DNA of 60,000 nt. It comes from Takakia lepidozioides. Its lineage: Eukaryota; Streptophyta; Takakiopsida; Takakiales; Takakiaceae. The stretch is from positions 59,770,001-59,830,000 of the forward strand of contig CM060733.1 of assembly GCA_030704615.1 (NCBI GenBank), in the 5' to 3' direction. Each line of letters starts with the position of its first letter. The stretch's first letter is position 1. The notes under the pieces are model-generated. The model worked only from the letters and a program-made list of their open reading frames with translations. It was not told where the DNA came from and did no database searches. Positions 46,911 to 57,708 of the stretch are shown here, one piece after another. The translations under genes were made by a program, and so were the position numbers.

Positions 46911-48240
46911 AGTGTTATTTGGCACCCCCCCTAAGGCTAGCATATAGACTAGCTCCCAAGCATACAAACCAGCCCCCAAGCACACATACAGATCATGAGA
47001 TATTGACATTGACATTTACCTTGAGGAGGAGTTGAACCTCAGCCCCCATGGGACCCTGCCCAAGGCAGAATAGGTTCCAATTAAACTTGCACCATACTTG
47101 CTAAGATCAAGGAATATAGGCCTGCCATATATTGCAAAGAAATGGAAATATAATTACAATTGCATATAATCACTGGCAGATATAATTTGTTAGAACCATG
47201 GCCTATGTTCAAGATTTCAAGCAAACATTTACACCTTGCAAATCTAGGCAAAGGTGCCTAGATTGCATGCGGCGAGAAGCTTTCCAAGTGCGTAGGCAAG
47301 AGAGGCGACGAGCATCTCCATTGGAAACGGAGGAGGCCCCACAACCCTCAATCCACTCCTCGTCTGGCTCGTCAGATCATCCAGCATGGGGCCCGCCATG
47401 GCCACATCTGTGCTCCCCCCCTTGGGTCCACTGGCGAGGACCTTTATGAGACCCCCCAATTTTTGGCGAAAATTGCCTCTTTTGGACGTCTTTTTCCCTT
47501 TGTTTCATTCGCCAATGGGATTTTCAGGCGGCCAAATGGTAAAAAATCGCCAATAAAAACGCTGTCCAGTAGGAGCTCAGAGGATTGACCCAAAGAGTTG
47601 AAGGCACGGCTGGAAGCTTTATCCCATACCTTTATCAACTGTATATGGCTGTTTTCTTAAAAAAATTGATGGTGCAAAAATGATTCTAGTACATAGTAAG
47701 AGAGTTTCTAATTAGATAGGTTCAGGTTCCAATTTTTTTTTTTCCACAAGATATTTCATTTATTCCAAAAATTGGGGAAAAAAATAAAACCCCTGATACA
47801 CCATGAGGGTAAATTTTTAATTTGTAAGGGGGCCTGCTTGCAGAGCCCACCAAAAGGAGGCGTAATAAAATGGAACCCTTACCCTCCATATATAGTCATT
47901 GGAGGCTGTGGTCGAGCCTTCTAGAAGGGGCCACCGCTGCTTATGGAAGGTGGGCCCCATCCCATCCTCTATATAAAAAACCCGTGTCTACCTCCCATGG
48001 ACCCCTACCCCCCTACTTCTATGCGTACAGGTGTGTGCAGCCTGTGGAGCCATTTCCCTCCTCTCCAAGCCTCCCTTCGGCCGCACTGATTGGCTCTTCC
48101 CACAGTGTCGGGTCACCTGACCTTCAACTCTCCCCACAATTGATCGTGGGTATTATTTGGGTAAGGTGGTTTGGGGAGGGGGGGAGTCGGCCACTGTCGG
48201 ATCCCAACCCTGTCGTGGTGCCCTCCGTCCCGGTCCATAA
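46911..48240. other. Intergenic, no recognised gene
   Basis: It contains a Pro/Ser-coding-like open frame (47198-47449, plus) and a C-rich stretch (47940-48120) without recognisable domains. A poly-T run near 47738-47750 and an A-rich run near 47777 suggest transposon debris. Confidence 0.4.
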
Positions 48241-48410
48241 TGTCGATTAAAAGATTGAAGCGTACATAGCTGGAAAGCGGTGGGCATCGTCGTGGTTGGG
48301 TGTGATGAAAGATAATGTTGTGGTCTGGGATTCAGTCCCCGAAAGGTTTGGCACATTGGATGATTAAACAATCTAACCACTATATATTCTTTCATCTCCA
48401 ACTCTACGTG
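48241..48410 (+). mobile_element. Possible tRNA-derived SINE
   Basis: ACATAGCTGGAAAGCGGTGG could be an A box and GGGATTCAGTCCC a B box. The match is weaker than in the other SINE calls. Confidence 0.3.
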
Positions 48411-48580
48411 ATACCCACTCCACTCCCTGGTCCCCTCTCCCGCATATAGAACCTTGCTGATAGGGGTTAGAGGAGTAGGGTCCAGGACAGGGGATGAGGA
48501 AGGTGGGAGTAAGAGGGAGTGATTGGACTGGCTGTCGGAAATTGGTTGGGTAACAAGGTTACATATATATATATATAAAG

Positions 48581-48650
48581 CAGTGTTTTTAAATCTGGCA
48601 AAAAATCGTCAGATTTCGACTTGGAAAATGGTTCAGCTACTTTTACAAAG
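48581..48650 (+). mobile_element. Partial third copy of the hAT-type MITE family
   Basis: It starts CAGTGTTTTTAAATCTGGCA and continues CAGATTTCGACTTGGAAAAT and CAGCTACTTTTACAAAGGAA, matching the first 80 bases of the 4298 copy. Similarity is lost near 48650 and no right end or target duplication was found. Confidence 0.7.
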
Positions 48651-48811
48651 GAATAATATCATATCCACTGTAGATAATTATCAAAATTATTGCATGGAAA
48701 ACTTTTGGCAACACATTTTCTAATTGCATCTCAGTTAAATAGCTGAATCAGAACTTGAGCTCTTGGATTTTGAATTTCTGATCCCTAGATCTGTTGTGAC
48801 GCCAATTGAAG

Positions 48812-49338
48812 TCACCTTCCTCTCTCTCCATGGGGGATTTCCCATTGCGGGGAGGGTGTCCCTCCATTGTACATATGAGTTGGAAGTGCGGGTGCAGAGC
48901 AAGCCGCTCTTGCCCCAGGAGATTCTTTGAGCAGTTGACCCTTGCGTTGATTTGAAGCTCGGGGAAGAGTTGCACCTATAGAAAACCAGGCCTTTTTCCC
49001 CTTAGTCATCAGATCAAGAAAGATGTTGAATAGCACTGATCTGATGTTGGGGTCTACCCTCATGAACACAAGAGCATCTAGCTTTCCAGAGGTTCCACAA
49101 AGGTGTGTGCCCTCAGACAAGCCCACATTGGGCATGTCATGGTGCCTGAATCCCTGGAGCATTGCTTGTTTAAGTGCCAAGGTCCTAGAAGTGTTGGACA
49201 AGAGTCCTGCAGATGTTCAAGTTTATTATGGATAAATGTAGATTCCACTATTCGTAAGGAGGAGCCATACACAACTAGCCCCTTATAGTGGTTTATGAAG
49301 TTGTCCAGATTGTCAAAACTAGAAAAATGCAACTTCAT
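48812..49338 (-). other. Unrecognised minus-strand coding-like region, repeated in part
   Basis: Two overlapping frames: 49338-49078 (HYKGLVVYGSSLRIVESTFI, HNKLEHLQDSCPTL) and 49201-48812 (LKQAMLQGFRHHDMPNVGLS, DALVFMRVDPNIRSVLFNIF). The YGSSLRIVESTFIHNKLE part recurs, broken by a stop, at 11505-11560 next to gag-like sequence. It is probably a retroelement fragment. I cannot name the domain. Confidence 0.35.
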
Positions 49339-49339
49339 G

Positions 49340-50880
49340 TACCTTCTCGAAACTATGTAATTACCTGAAGTACTTGGATCCTTGCCCTTTCATCTATCTC
49401 CTTCAAACTCTCTTGCAAGCCAAGTACTTTTTCCGGTCCTTGGTTTCCTGGCATGCCAAGCTCTACACTATGTGCTCACAAAGTCATTTATGGTTCACTG
49501 GGAGTGCATGAAGTGATGATACGTGTTGCTAACATAACACAACGTTTAATTACAATCAACAAACAACACTGGATTTATACATGTCAAATTTAAACCATAC
49601 TGATCCATTCACTCCACCAATCTTTGAAGCCTAGGAAATAGAAGTAACATAGCTGAATTTTCTCCAATATGTGCTAACATTCTCCACTTGCACCAGAGCC
49701 ACCCAAATGGCAGGCTCTCGCCAGCCCTTGTGAGTTAGAATCCATCTATGATAGGTTTAGCTCAAGGACTCCATTTCTTCTTCTCAACATCTTTCTCCTT
49801 TTTGCCGTTCTTCTTATCTGCAACTACTTTACTGGATCATTTGTATTAGGGAAGTTTCCCTCTAAGCTTTAGCTTGTTTTTTGCCTTTTGGTGACGGGGT
49901 AGTTTCCCCACAGTAAGCCTCCACGGTCTCCTCGGTGGTTATTTTTTCCGCCGAACAATCTTTGTACTCTTTGGACTTCTTTTAAGTCCACCTGCTGTAA
50001 AGTTAATCGAGGCCACGGGCCGTCCCTCTATCTGTAAAAGAATGTTTTTTTAAAAAAACTTGAAAATTCATCCATTTATTTTTGACATTCAATATAGAGA
50101 TGTTACCTGTGGGAGGTGTTACTTAGAGAAGGGATGTAGGTATTTTTCAAGCCAAGGAGAGGAGGTAACAACTTGGGAAACTTGGTATAACATGTGGAGA
50201 GCGATTTGTGATCACTCCTTGTCTCCTCCTTTGAATAAAGAGGAGTAAAACAAATGACCATGTAGTGGCACTAAGGGACCAAAAAAACCTCTCAACCAAT
50301 TTGCTTCAAATTGGTTCAGATATTGGTCCCTAGATGTATTTTAATATCCTAGGGACCTACAAAATGGGTGTGTGTGAAGGCCTTGGAACCAAGACCAAGA
50401 AACTTAAAATGAGGTATATCAACTTCCATCAAGTTCATCTTTCCCTCGAGACAATCAAGATTGATTCTAATGGACGGTAAGGATCATTTGAGAAAATTAC
50501 AGTTTAATGTTTCCATGCTTGGTCCGGGTCCATTGAAGAGTTGATCATGAGTCCAAACTACATGGGTTCATGTCTTGGTCTCTAGACCGACAATATCCCG
50601 CCATAGTCAATGCCACTTAGACGCTATATCATTCTCAACTTTGTTGGTCTTGGTCCATAGTGCAAAGCACATATGACCAAGAAAATGCCCTCGACCAAGA
50701 GAATCCTTGCATTTTGAGTTGGTCTTGGACCACAAAGGGGCCCTAATGCATCTTATTCTACATAAAAGTAGTCTTTGACTTTTGAGTGGTCACTAGACTT
50801 ATACTGAGTCATAGTCATACCACACTAGCCCTTTGTGTTCACCAAACCTGGTTCCCTTGGTGCGCAGTAGTGTTAGACAG
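49340..50880. other. Intergenic with a retroposon tail
   Basis: 49860-50048 ends with CCTCCACGG, GGTTATTTTTTCC, GGGCCGTCCCTC and an A-rich tail, like 36380-36470. ACTTGAAAATTCATC (50058) also occurs at 11560. The remainder has no recognised gene. Confidence 0.45.
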
Positions 50881-50888
50881 TTCTACAC

Positions 50889-51016
50889 TTTTCGACACCC
50901 TCCACATCTTACATCATGTATAGAGGAAAGTTCCTGCCCGAGGACTTTCCGCCGTTTAAGGATGGGCCCCGAGGGCGGTCTACGTTTTCGACACCCTCCA
51001 CATCTTACATCATGTA
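50889..51016 (+). repeat. Direct repeat pair flanking a hairpin
   Basis: TTTTCGACACCCTCCACATC + TTACATCATGTA occurs at about 50887-50920 and 50984-51016, 97 bp apart and identical. Between them is GGAAAGTTCCTGCCCGAGG + ACTTTCCGC, a near-palindrome also found at 52147-52176. Confidence 0.85.
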
Positions 51017-52615
51017 CCGTCCCTGGACAACGGATTAGGCGATAATTAATTCAAATAAAAGTGCCTAACGAATTTTGTGAATTTTTCAGATTTAAGCCTA
51101 ATTTCGGGAAATTATGGGACCAAAGTGCCTAATGTCCAAAAATTCCACCAAAAAACTTGCAAGCCTCTTCTCATGTTGTTTGTAATAAGATCAAAATTTC
51201 TCTTGAACAAAAATCAATACAAGTATATGCGTGCGGAAATAACTTCCTACAAATCGCAATCTATTTGCGAGAGCTCCGTGTAACTTCGAAAGGTTTTTGC
51301 ATGGACTCGACGATGTCATCATACTCATCATCCTCACTAATCGTCATCATCTCTTCATCTACTTCGTCCACCACATTGAGATCGGGGATATCCTCATTTT
51401 CAATGTGCAGATTTGCAAGACATCTACACATAGTTTCCTCTACACTAAGGTCAAGGTAGATATCAGGGATACCCTCAGTGACTTGAGCATTCACGTCCAC
51501 CAAATGATCATTCACTGCAAACAAATTGGTTACAAAATTTGCTCGCATAGCTTCTCCCTGGAAAGTGTGCTCAAAAGCCCGTAAAATCCCACATTGTTCC
51601 CATTGGGCATTGGGTGTCTATTTTTGTAATTTATTCTTAAGAAAATAGATGTTTTCTCTTCTCATGGGCCTAATTCTAAAAAATTGTAGCATGCAATGCC
51701 TACTTTGAGAACCTATTTTCAAAACATGCCTAATTTTCTGATTGATTGATTTTGGATTTAGGTGCAAAAATGCCTAATCCATTGTCAAGAAATGCTCATC
51801 CCAGCGCCTATCACTCTACACCCGTCGACCGTGCTTAGGGGTTTGCGAATGGTGTGCAATGATAGGGGCAATGATACTTGGTTTTATGAAGATTATATAG
51901 GCTCGTTGTGCCCAACACTTCAATGCAGTGTATTTCTTTTTTCTTTTTAAATAGGGAAACACCTGGAGCGACAGCTCACAAATCAGGCCCCTTGTGTATT
52001 GGGTTTTGCAAATTTCGTAAATTGGGTTTTGAAGCCAACTTGCCAACCTCCCCCTAGGTCCAAATTTTGCACCATAATATGATCATATGAACAAGTTATG
52101 GCTTCTCAAAGTCTTAAATGGGCAATGATAGGTACAGTTACCCTAGCGGAAAGTCCTGGGGCAGGAACTTTCCGCTGTGTGAAAATTTGCTCACCTGGTT
52201 CCACCCTCTGACACGCTGGCCTCACATCAACCCTAGATGATATGTCATCCAAGGGACAAAATTGCATCTCTCTCTGGCAATGAGGTTCCAGAAATGGAAC
52301 CACCTGTTCAACGCTCCCGCCCCCAAATGGCAGGACTGGTTCCATTCCACTTGTGCATCCTGGGGAGTTCTGCTTCAAAATGCCCTAAAAAATACAAAGG
52401 AAAATAAAGAGCAGGTTTTAGCGGTGAAAGGCCCTCTCTCACATTGCACAGCCAATCCCAACAGTCAAAAGAGAGTCCTCATAAGACCTCTTGACGTTCA
52501 TGACCTGCATGTGTTGTGAATCTTCCAGGTCGATCTTAGCCATTGGCTTGAGGCCGCATCTCACCGTCCGAATGGTGCCAACTGAGAATGTTAAATGCAG
52601 ACAGAGGCCACTTAA
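51017..52615. other. Intergenic, no recognised gene
   Basis: It includes a minus-strand acidic ORF (51261-51548, with ENEDIPDLNVVDEVDEEMMT) that may be a transposon-encoded tail. It also has a copy of the 12620-12698 repeat at 51922-51996 (inverted) and the palindrome near 52147. Confidence 0.45.
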
Positions 52616-52795
52616 TTACAGTGAGAAATAACATCTTTCGCAGTAGCCTCGCCGTGAAGGCTTTCGCGTTGGACACCCCCTAAAAGGAGAGGGGGAGAAG
52701 GACATACCACACCCCGTCAAGGTAGCAGGATTTGACCCCAAATCCATCTGGGTGCCACTCAGTGCACTATCTAACTGAGCTACTGACTGTTGGTG
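52616..52795 (-). mobile_element. tRNA-derived SINE-like element
   Basis: On the minus strand, CAGTAGCTCAGTTAGATAG is a good A box and GGGGTCAAATCC a good B box, about 35-40 bases apart. The body is GGGTGTGGTATGTCC... and a C/T-rich stretch. A tRNA cloverleaf is not complete, because the acceptor ends do not pair. Confidence 0.65.
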
Positions 52796-52799
52796 ATAA

Positions 52800-53881
52800 A
52801 CTTGACTCAAACTTATGACTGAGGACTCGTTTTATTTTTTTCAAAAGCACATTTATATAAATTAATTAGAAATTAAAGAAAAGGAAAGAAGGAAGAGTGT
52901 TAGAATAGCCGCAAGAGGGAGGGAATTCGAGCAGTGGCGCCATCGAGGCGAAGGGAGGCGTGGTCTTGGATTGCTGCACACCATCTCGCTCACGATGCAA
53001 GTCCCGGTATGCACTCTACATGTCTCGGTCTTTCCTAATCTCTGCAATGCTGCAAAGTCTGCTAGCGGGAGTGCTTGGAATTTGCTTTGTATCGTTTGAA
53101 ATGGAGAATCTGAACGAGTCTGTTTCGTGTTTGAGTAGGAAAACTGATGGATATGTTTGGTCGGGGCATGGAAATCGGTAGAACGAGTGGCGTTTGGGAA
53201 ATTGAGGGAATGATTTGGTTTGTGTTTCCCATTCGAGTAGAGAATGTGATGGATTTTGTGATTTGGAGTTTGTGGTTGTATCGAATTGGGAATGCGTGAA
53301 TATAGTAAGTGGGAATTTCTCCTCGTCTCGTCAGTGGGAGGTCAATATCATGACTTGTTGGGATAGAAGCTGTACCCTACTGTTTTCGTTCAAGGCACTG
53401 TTTGTCCGATCATGTGCTGCCTGTTTGTCTCTGCTCGATAGGTTTTTCTTCATGTGAACGTGTTGCCCTCTTCTAGATCTCCTTTACAGCATTGTGAGGT
53501 TTTCCTTCAACAAAGGGGTGTTTCAGGGGTTTTAGGCTGTCCCAGCATTTTTCTCTATTAGGAGCTTCATAAGTCTGTCTTGATTGCTGCTGTTCACTTT
53601 GGAGTTTTGTGGAAGTGCTTCCGGTCATTCAGATTACACTGGAGGCTCTCATAGAGACTTTTCTTTTATTTTTTCTGACTTAGGGTGGTTGTTGTCCCCA
53701 TACTGATTTTGTGGTTTAGCATGGATTGCAATACTTCTGGCTTTATGTGCTTTACTAACCATGGTATTTATTGCTCCCAATATTTGACAAACAAAATCTT
53801 CTATCCACGTCTTGAACCCATCCTATCAAGCAAGAAGATGTAGACAGTGTACTAAAGGTTGTTGTGGCATGGAAAACCTAG
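52800..53881 (+). promoter_or_regulatory. Probable promoter and first exon region of the SUMO-like-domain gene
   Basis: The downstream coding exon starts at an acceptor, so the promoter and at least one upstream exon should lie here. No ATG/donor pair could be chosen with confidence. Confidence 0.35.
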
Positions 53882-56434
53882 GTGGAAGAAGAGGATGAAT
53901 TTGAGCCTTTGTTTGACTATGGCAAGAGTCAACAATCTCCGATTCTGCTGGATGATGGTAAGTGTTTTGCCTGACTTACCAGGTGAATTATTGGTTGAAA
54001 TGCCTCCCTCCTGTCAGAGAAGTATGGACAATAATGCCTCTTGTTCACTTGCCAGCTGCACATTTGGTCCTCGACTGCTGAAGTGTCCCAATACCAGAAT
54101 TCAATGTACTAGAATGTTACTTTACTTGCATACCTGGCAATTTTGTATCCCAGGCCATCTGTAACTCCCTGCTTGGTCCTAGGCGTGTTGCATATGTGGT
54201 GTGCAGGTCACAGCTACACAGCCTCCTTTGTCTTACATAAACCATCTATTGTTTGACGAGTCAGAACACAACCGGGTCACCAGCCTTCATTTCTTGCAAA
54301 GTCTCAGAACCACACCCTGAACACTCTCAAGTCATGTTCACCCTGTGTAGAAAGGAAAGGAAAGTGTGGTGTGTTGAATGTCCAGTGACTTTACCGTGCC
54401 TAACGCTCTTAGCACAGCCCAAAGGGCCCCTGGACAATTGGAGGGACTGAACCCAGAATCACACCATGTGGAAAACTGAGAATGTTTTACTGTAGCATAA
54501 GAACTGCTTGTAAAGGGCACTGGGGGTTTTGGGGGGTCTGGCTCCTCTTTTAAAATGTTGAGTCTCTCATTGTTTTGGTCCACCTTCTGAGAATTTGCAG
54601 CTGCGACCACTGGTGTGTTGCTCAGGGCTCCCATGTATGCTGTGCCCTAGCAGTTTATATGTAAAGCCTCTCTTATACACAGGCTTTTGTCTCTGCAAAC
54701 ATGCCTTTGTATTTATTTTGAGTACTTCAAAGTTTGACTTCACAATGTATGGTTCTGTGCATGTTTGTGTGGTCACTTACGCATGGGCTAGTTATCCTGA
54801 CTGATATTGCAATTGAGCAGACGATGATGAAGAAGAAGATGTTGTTGTGATTGGACAGAGATATGGAACCAAGCGCTGTGCTGCAAGCATGCTTGGGAAG
54901 GTTGCTCTCAGTACCCTAGTTTTGGAGTGCACACTGCTAGAGAAATCTTCTCGTTGTGACCATCATTAGTCATTGTATAATGTTTCATAGAACACACATT
55001 AAGGCACATATACTGGGTAGGTCAGGTTCATGATTATATGGAAAATGTGCAGGCATTGATGATAATGCTAAACAATGTATTGCCATGGATTGGACCTGGT
55101 CCATGGTGTACAGGTAAGCAGTACAGAACCAGCATCCACAGAGGAGTCAGAACCTGTAATCAAGGTGGTCAGTAACGATGAGGATTGGCTTCCCTCACCT
55201 CCCAAGTGTGTCAGGGTGGCAGCTCCCAGTGTGTCTGCAGTATCCACACTGTCTCAGCTGAGGTAACTTGTACTGTTGAAACTGCTTTAACCTTCTTTTT
55301 GTTTTGAATTGGATGGGAATGGTCGTGAAGTTTGATGTATCCTCATCTACTTGGGGACCACTTCAAATTTAACTTGGTGATGTATAGCACAGGTCTTCCT
55401 GAAGTCTAAACAGATGTGTAAACACATTGTTAGAGCTGTTAGACTAATATGAACTTGGAATGCAAACTGCCTGTTCCGTTGTACATTTTTTCCTGTTGTT
55501 TCCAGCAAATGCTTTCAATTTTGCATTATGTTGTTGGGTTGTGCTGGTATCCGTTGTACAGACAAAAGAGAGTGGAGCTGCTTCAAGCATCAGAGGGAGC
55601 TCTTAGGAGGGCTGAGCAGCTTGCGAAACTTGCAACATTGGAAGCACGGATTAGAAACGAACAATTAGACAATGCTTCGATCATGAAGAAGACAGCGAGT
55701 TTAGGTGGTCAAACAAAGACTACGGATTTTACTGGAGTTGCAAGAGGCCCGAAAGTGGTGCTAAGGGTGCAAGACAAGAATGGAGTTGTCCATCCCATTC
55801 GGATATTCATGGTATGCGAGCAGTTTGAGAGCATTAGCCTTTCTTAGTATTCTGCAAAGCAGATGAGGGATCAAATGTCAAAGTGGTGTAGCACCAAGAA
55901 CACTGTGCATAGCTTTAAGGGTTTTCCTTCATAACCATTGTGTTGGATGGATCCTGAAAGAGAGGAGTCCAGCAGCGCAGATCAGTCAATTAAAATCAAC
56001 TTAATTTGTATGAAGGTGACAAAATTTCTTGTCTTTGAGCTAACTCTGAGCTTTGATTCAAGAGCTTCCACACACATTTAGTCTCATAAGCATGGTTACT
56101 TTCCACTCACACAAGAATGAAAAAAGGTGTATTATTTGTTCGTATATCTTTGTAGACTTGGCTAGTGTCTCAAAATGAGAATATGTCTGCCTGAATACAC
56201 TGAACACTGCTGTGTGATATTATGGTCGCGGGTGTTATTGGACAGAGTGACCCGTTTGAGAAGCTTTCCACGGTATATGCAAAAGAGGTTGGGGGTTCAA
56301 GTGCAAATTATGTTTTTCGGTTTGATGGGGACCGGATTGCTCCTAATGCCACACCCAAGGACTTGGACATGGAAGATGACGATGTTGTCGAGGTGTATGA
56401 GGAGAATACGGGCGAAAGTTCCCAACAGTCTTGA
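53882..56434 (+). CDS. Rad60/NFATC2IP-type protein with C-terminal SUMO-like domain
   Basis: Coding exons: 53882-53957, 54821-54900, 55114-55262, 55562-55811, 56246-56434, all GT/AG and in phase; the start exon was not found. The N-terminal part is acidic (EEEDEFEPLFDYGKSQQSPI, then DDDDDEEEDVVVIGQRYGTK). The middle has a basic helical stretch (RVELLQASEGALRRAEQLAK). The C-terminal part is a ubiquitin/SUMO fold: KVVLRVQDKNGVVHPIRIFM + SDPFEKLSTVYAKE, YVFRFDGDRI, NATPKDLDMEDDDVVEVYEE. It ends ESSQQS without a diglycine, so it is a SUMO-like domain and not a conjugated modifier. Rad60/Esc2/NFATC2IP proteins act in genome stability and SUMO-pathway contacts. That role is inferred from family. 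Confidence 0.82.
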
Positions 56435-57708
56435 CTTGGTGGTTGACTTTGGACAGCTTCAAGATCCAAACATTTTGCTACTCTGTATATCAATTGAGAG
56501 TGTGACTGCCAGCCACTCAATAGTTGTGCACTACCTGCAACCGGTGGTCTACAGATGGCTAGCTGGTGTCTAAACATTTAGTTAGAAATTGATGTTGCAA
56601 ATGTATTCATTTTACTACCATCAGCAAGCATGTACTTGTAGTTACTGCAAGTCAGATTGGCTAGGTCTGCAGGATTCAATGGTCAGCCCTGGTGACCACG
56701 CAATAGCGAGTTCCAACGTGATTTTCAGGCTCTTGGGTCCAACATGGGCCCAAAAATCAGGACCCAGAGGATCTCCGCCTGCAAAAAGACATCTGATCTT
56801 GACATGAGATGCCTTTGGGCATGAGATACATATCAATCTATGCATCTCAGCCTCTTTGCAGGCGTACGAGGAGCAGGATGACCTCTGCCTCTGCAGGTCC
56901 ATCTTGTAGAAGTAAAATCTTTTGTGTCTGCGAACACTAGCCTTAGCAGACGACCACAAATTCAAGTTTCTCTTGTTCCTGAGATAATAAAATGTCTGCC
57001 CGGTTCATGTGCTACCTGAATATTGCAGTGTTCTATCTTCATAGGCTTAGTGAGAGATTGCTGTATGACTAAGTTGGAATTGTGGATTTGGCCCACATCC
57101 AACAGTCCAAGTGCTTGTAAAATCATATTGAAACATGTGACAGTCATTCACAGCTGTTGGAGTCTGGTACAAACAGCTTTCTTTCAAATGCAGTTCTCTG
57201 AGATCCATTCGCACTGATTTCACAAGATAGTTCTGTTTATTCATTCATCACCTTACCAATTACAGAGCTGAACATGTGCCTCTCCATGCAGCTCGTCTCC
57301 ACCACAGTACCTTGCATGACATCATCACTGCTTCAAGACCTAACGCTGTAGATTGCAATGATGTATATAGCAGGGCTTCCCATGTTGTCAGAGTAGGGAA
57401 GAGAGGTCTGGATCTGAAAGCATATGAGAGTCCTGGAGACTTCAGAAGACTTCCAGGATTCCCAGAGAGGGCTGTGGTGTGGAAGAAGAACTTTTCATCC
57501 GTCTTCAGTGCTTACATCCGTCTGCAGTGCTGAGAATTTCAGGCCGCCAGGAGTTGCTGAGGTGGTTTAGGATTTCAAGCATCTGGATGTGTGCATGTTT
57601 GTATCTGGTGTATTGAAGCTCGCAGGGCGGGTGGATTTCTGATACGTAGGTTAGTGCAGTGAGATCTGAGCACGAAGCATCCGGGAGAAAGGGGAGGAGG
57701 AGGCAGCG
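56435..57708. other. Intergenic
   Basis: 3' flank of the SUMO-like-domain gene and promoter of ARPC2. ORFs are short and unrecognised. Confidence 0.45.

Noticed and set aside
54338-54634. Minus ORF inside the SUMO-like-domain gene
   Set aside because: It lies in an intron on the opposite strand and has no domain.
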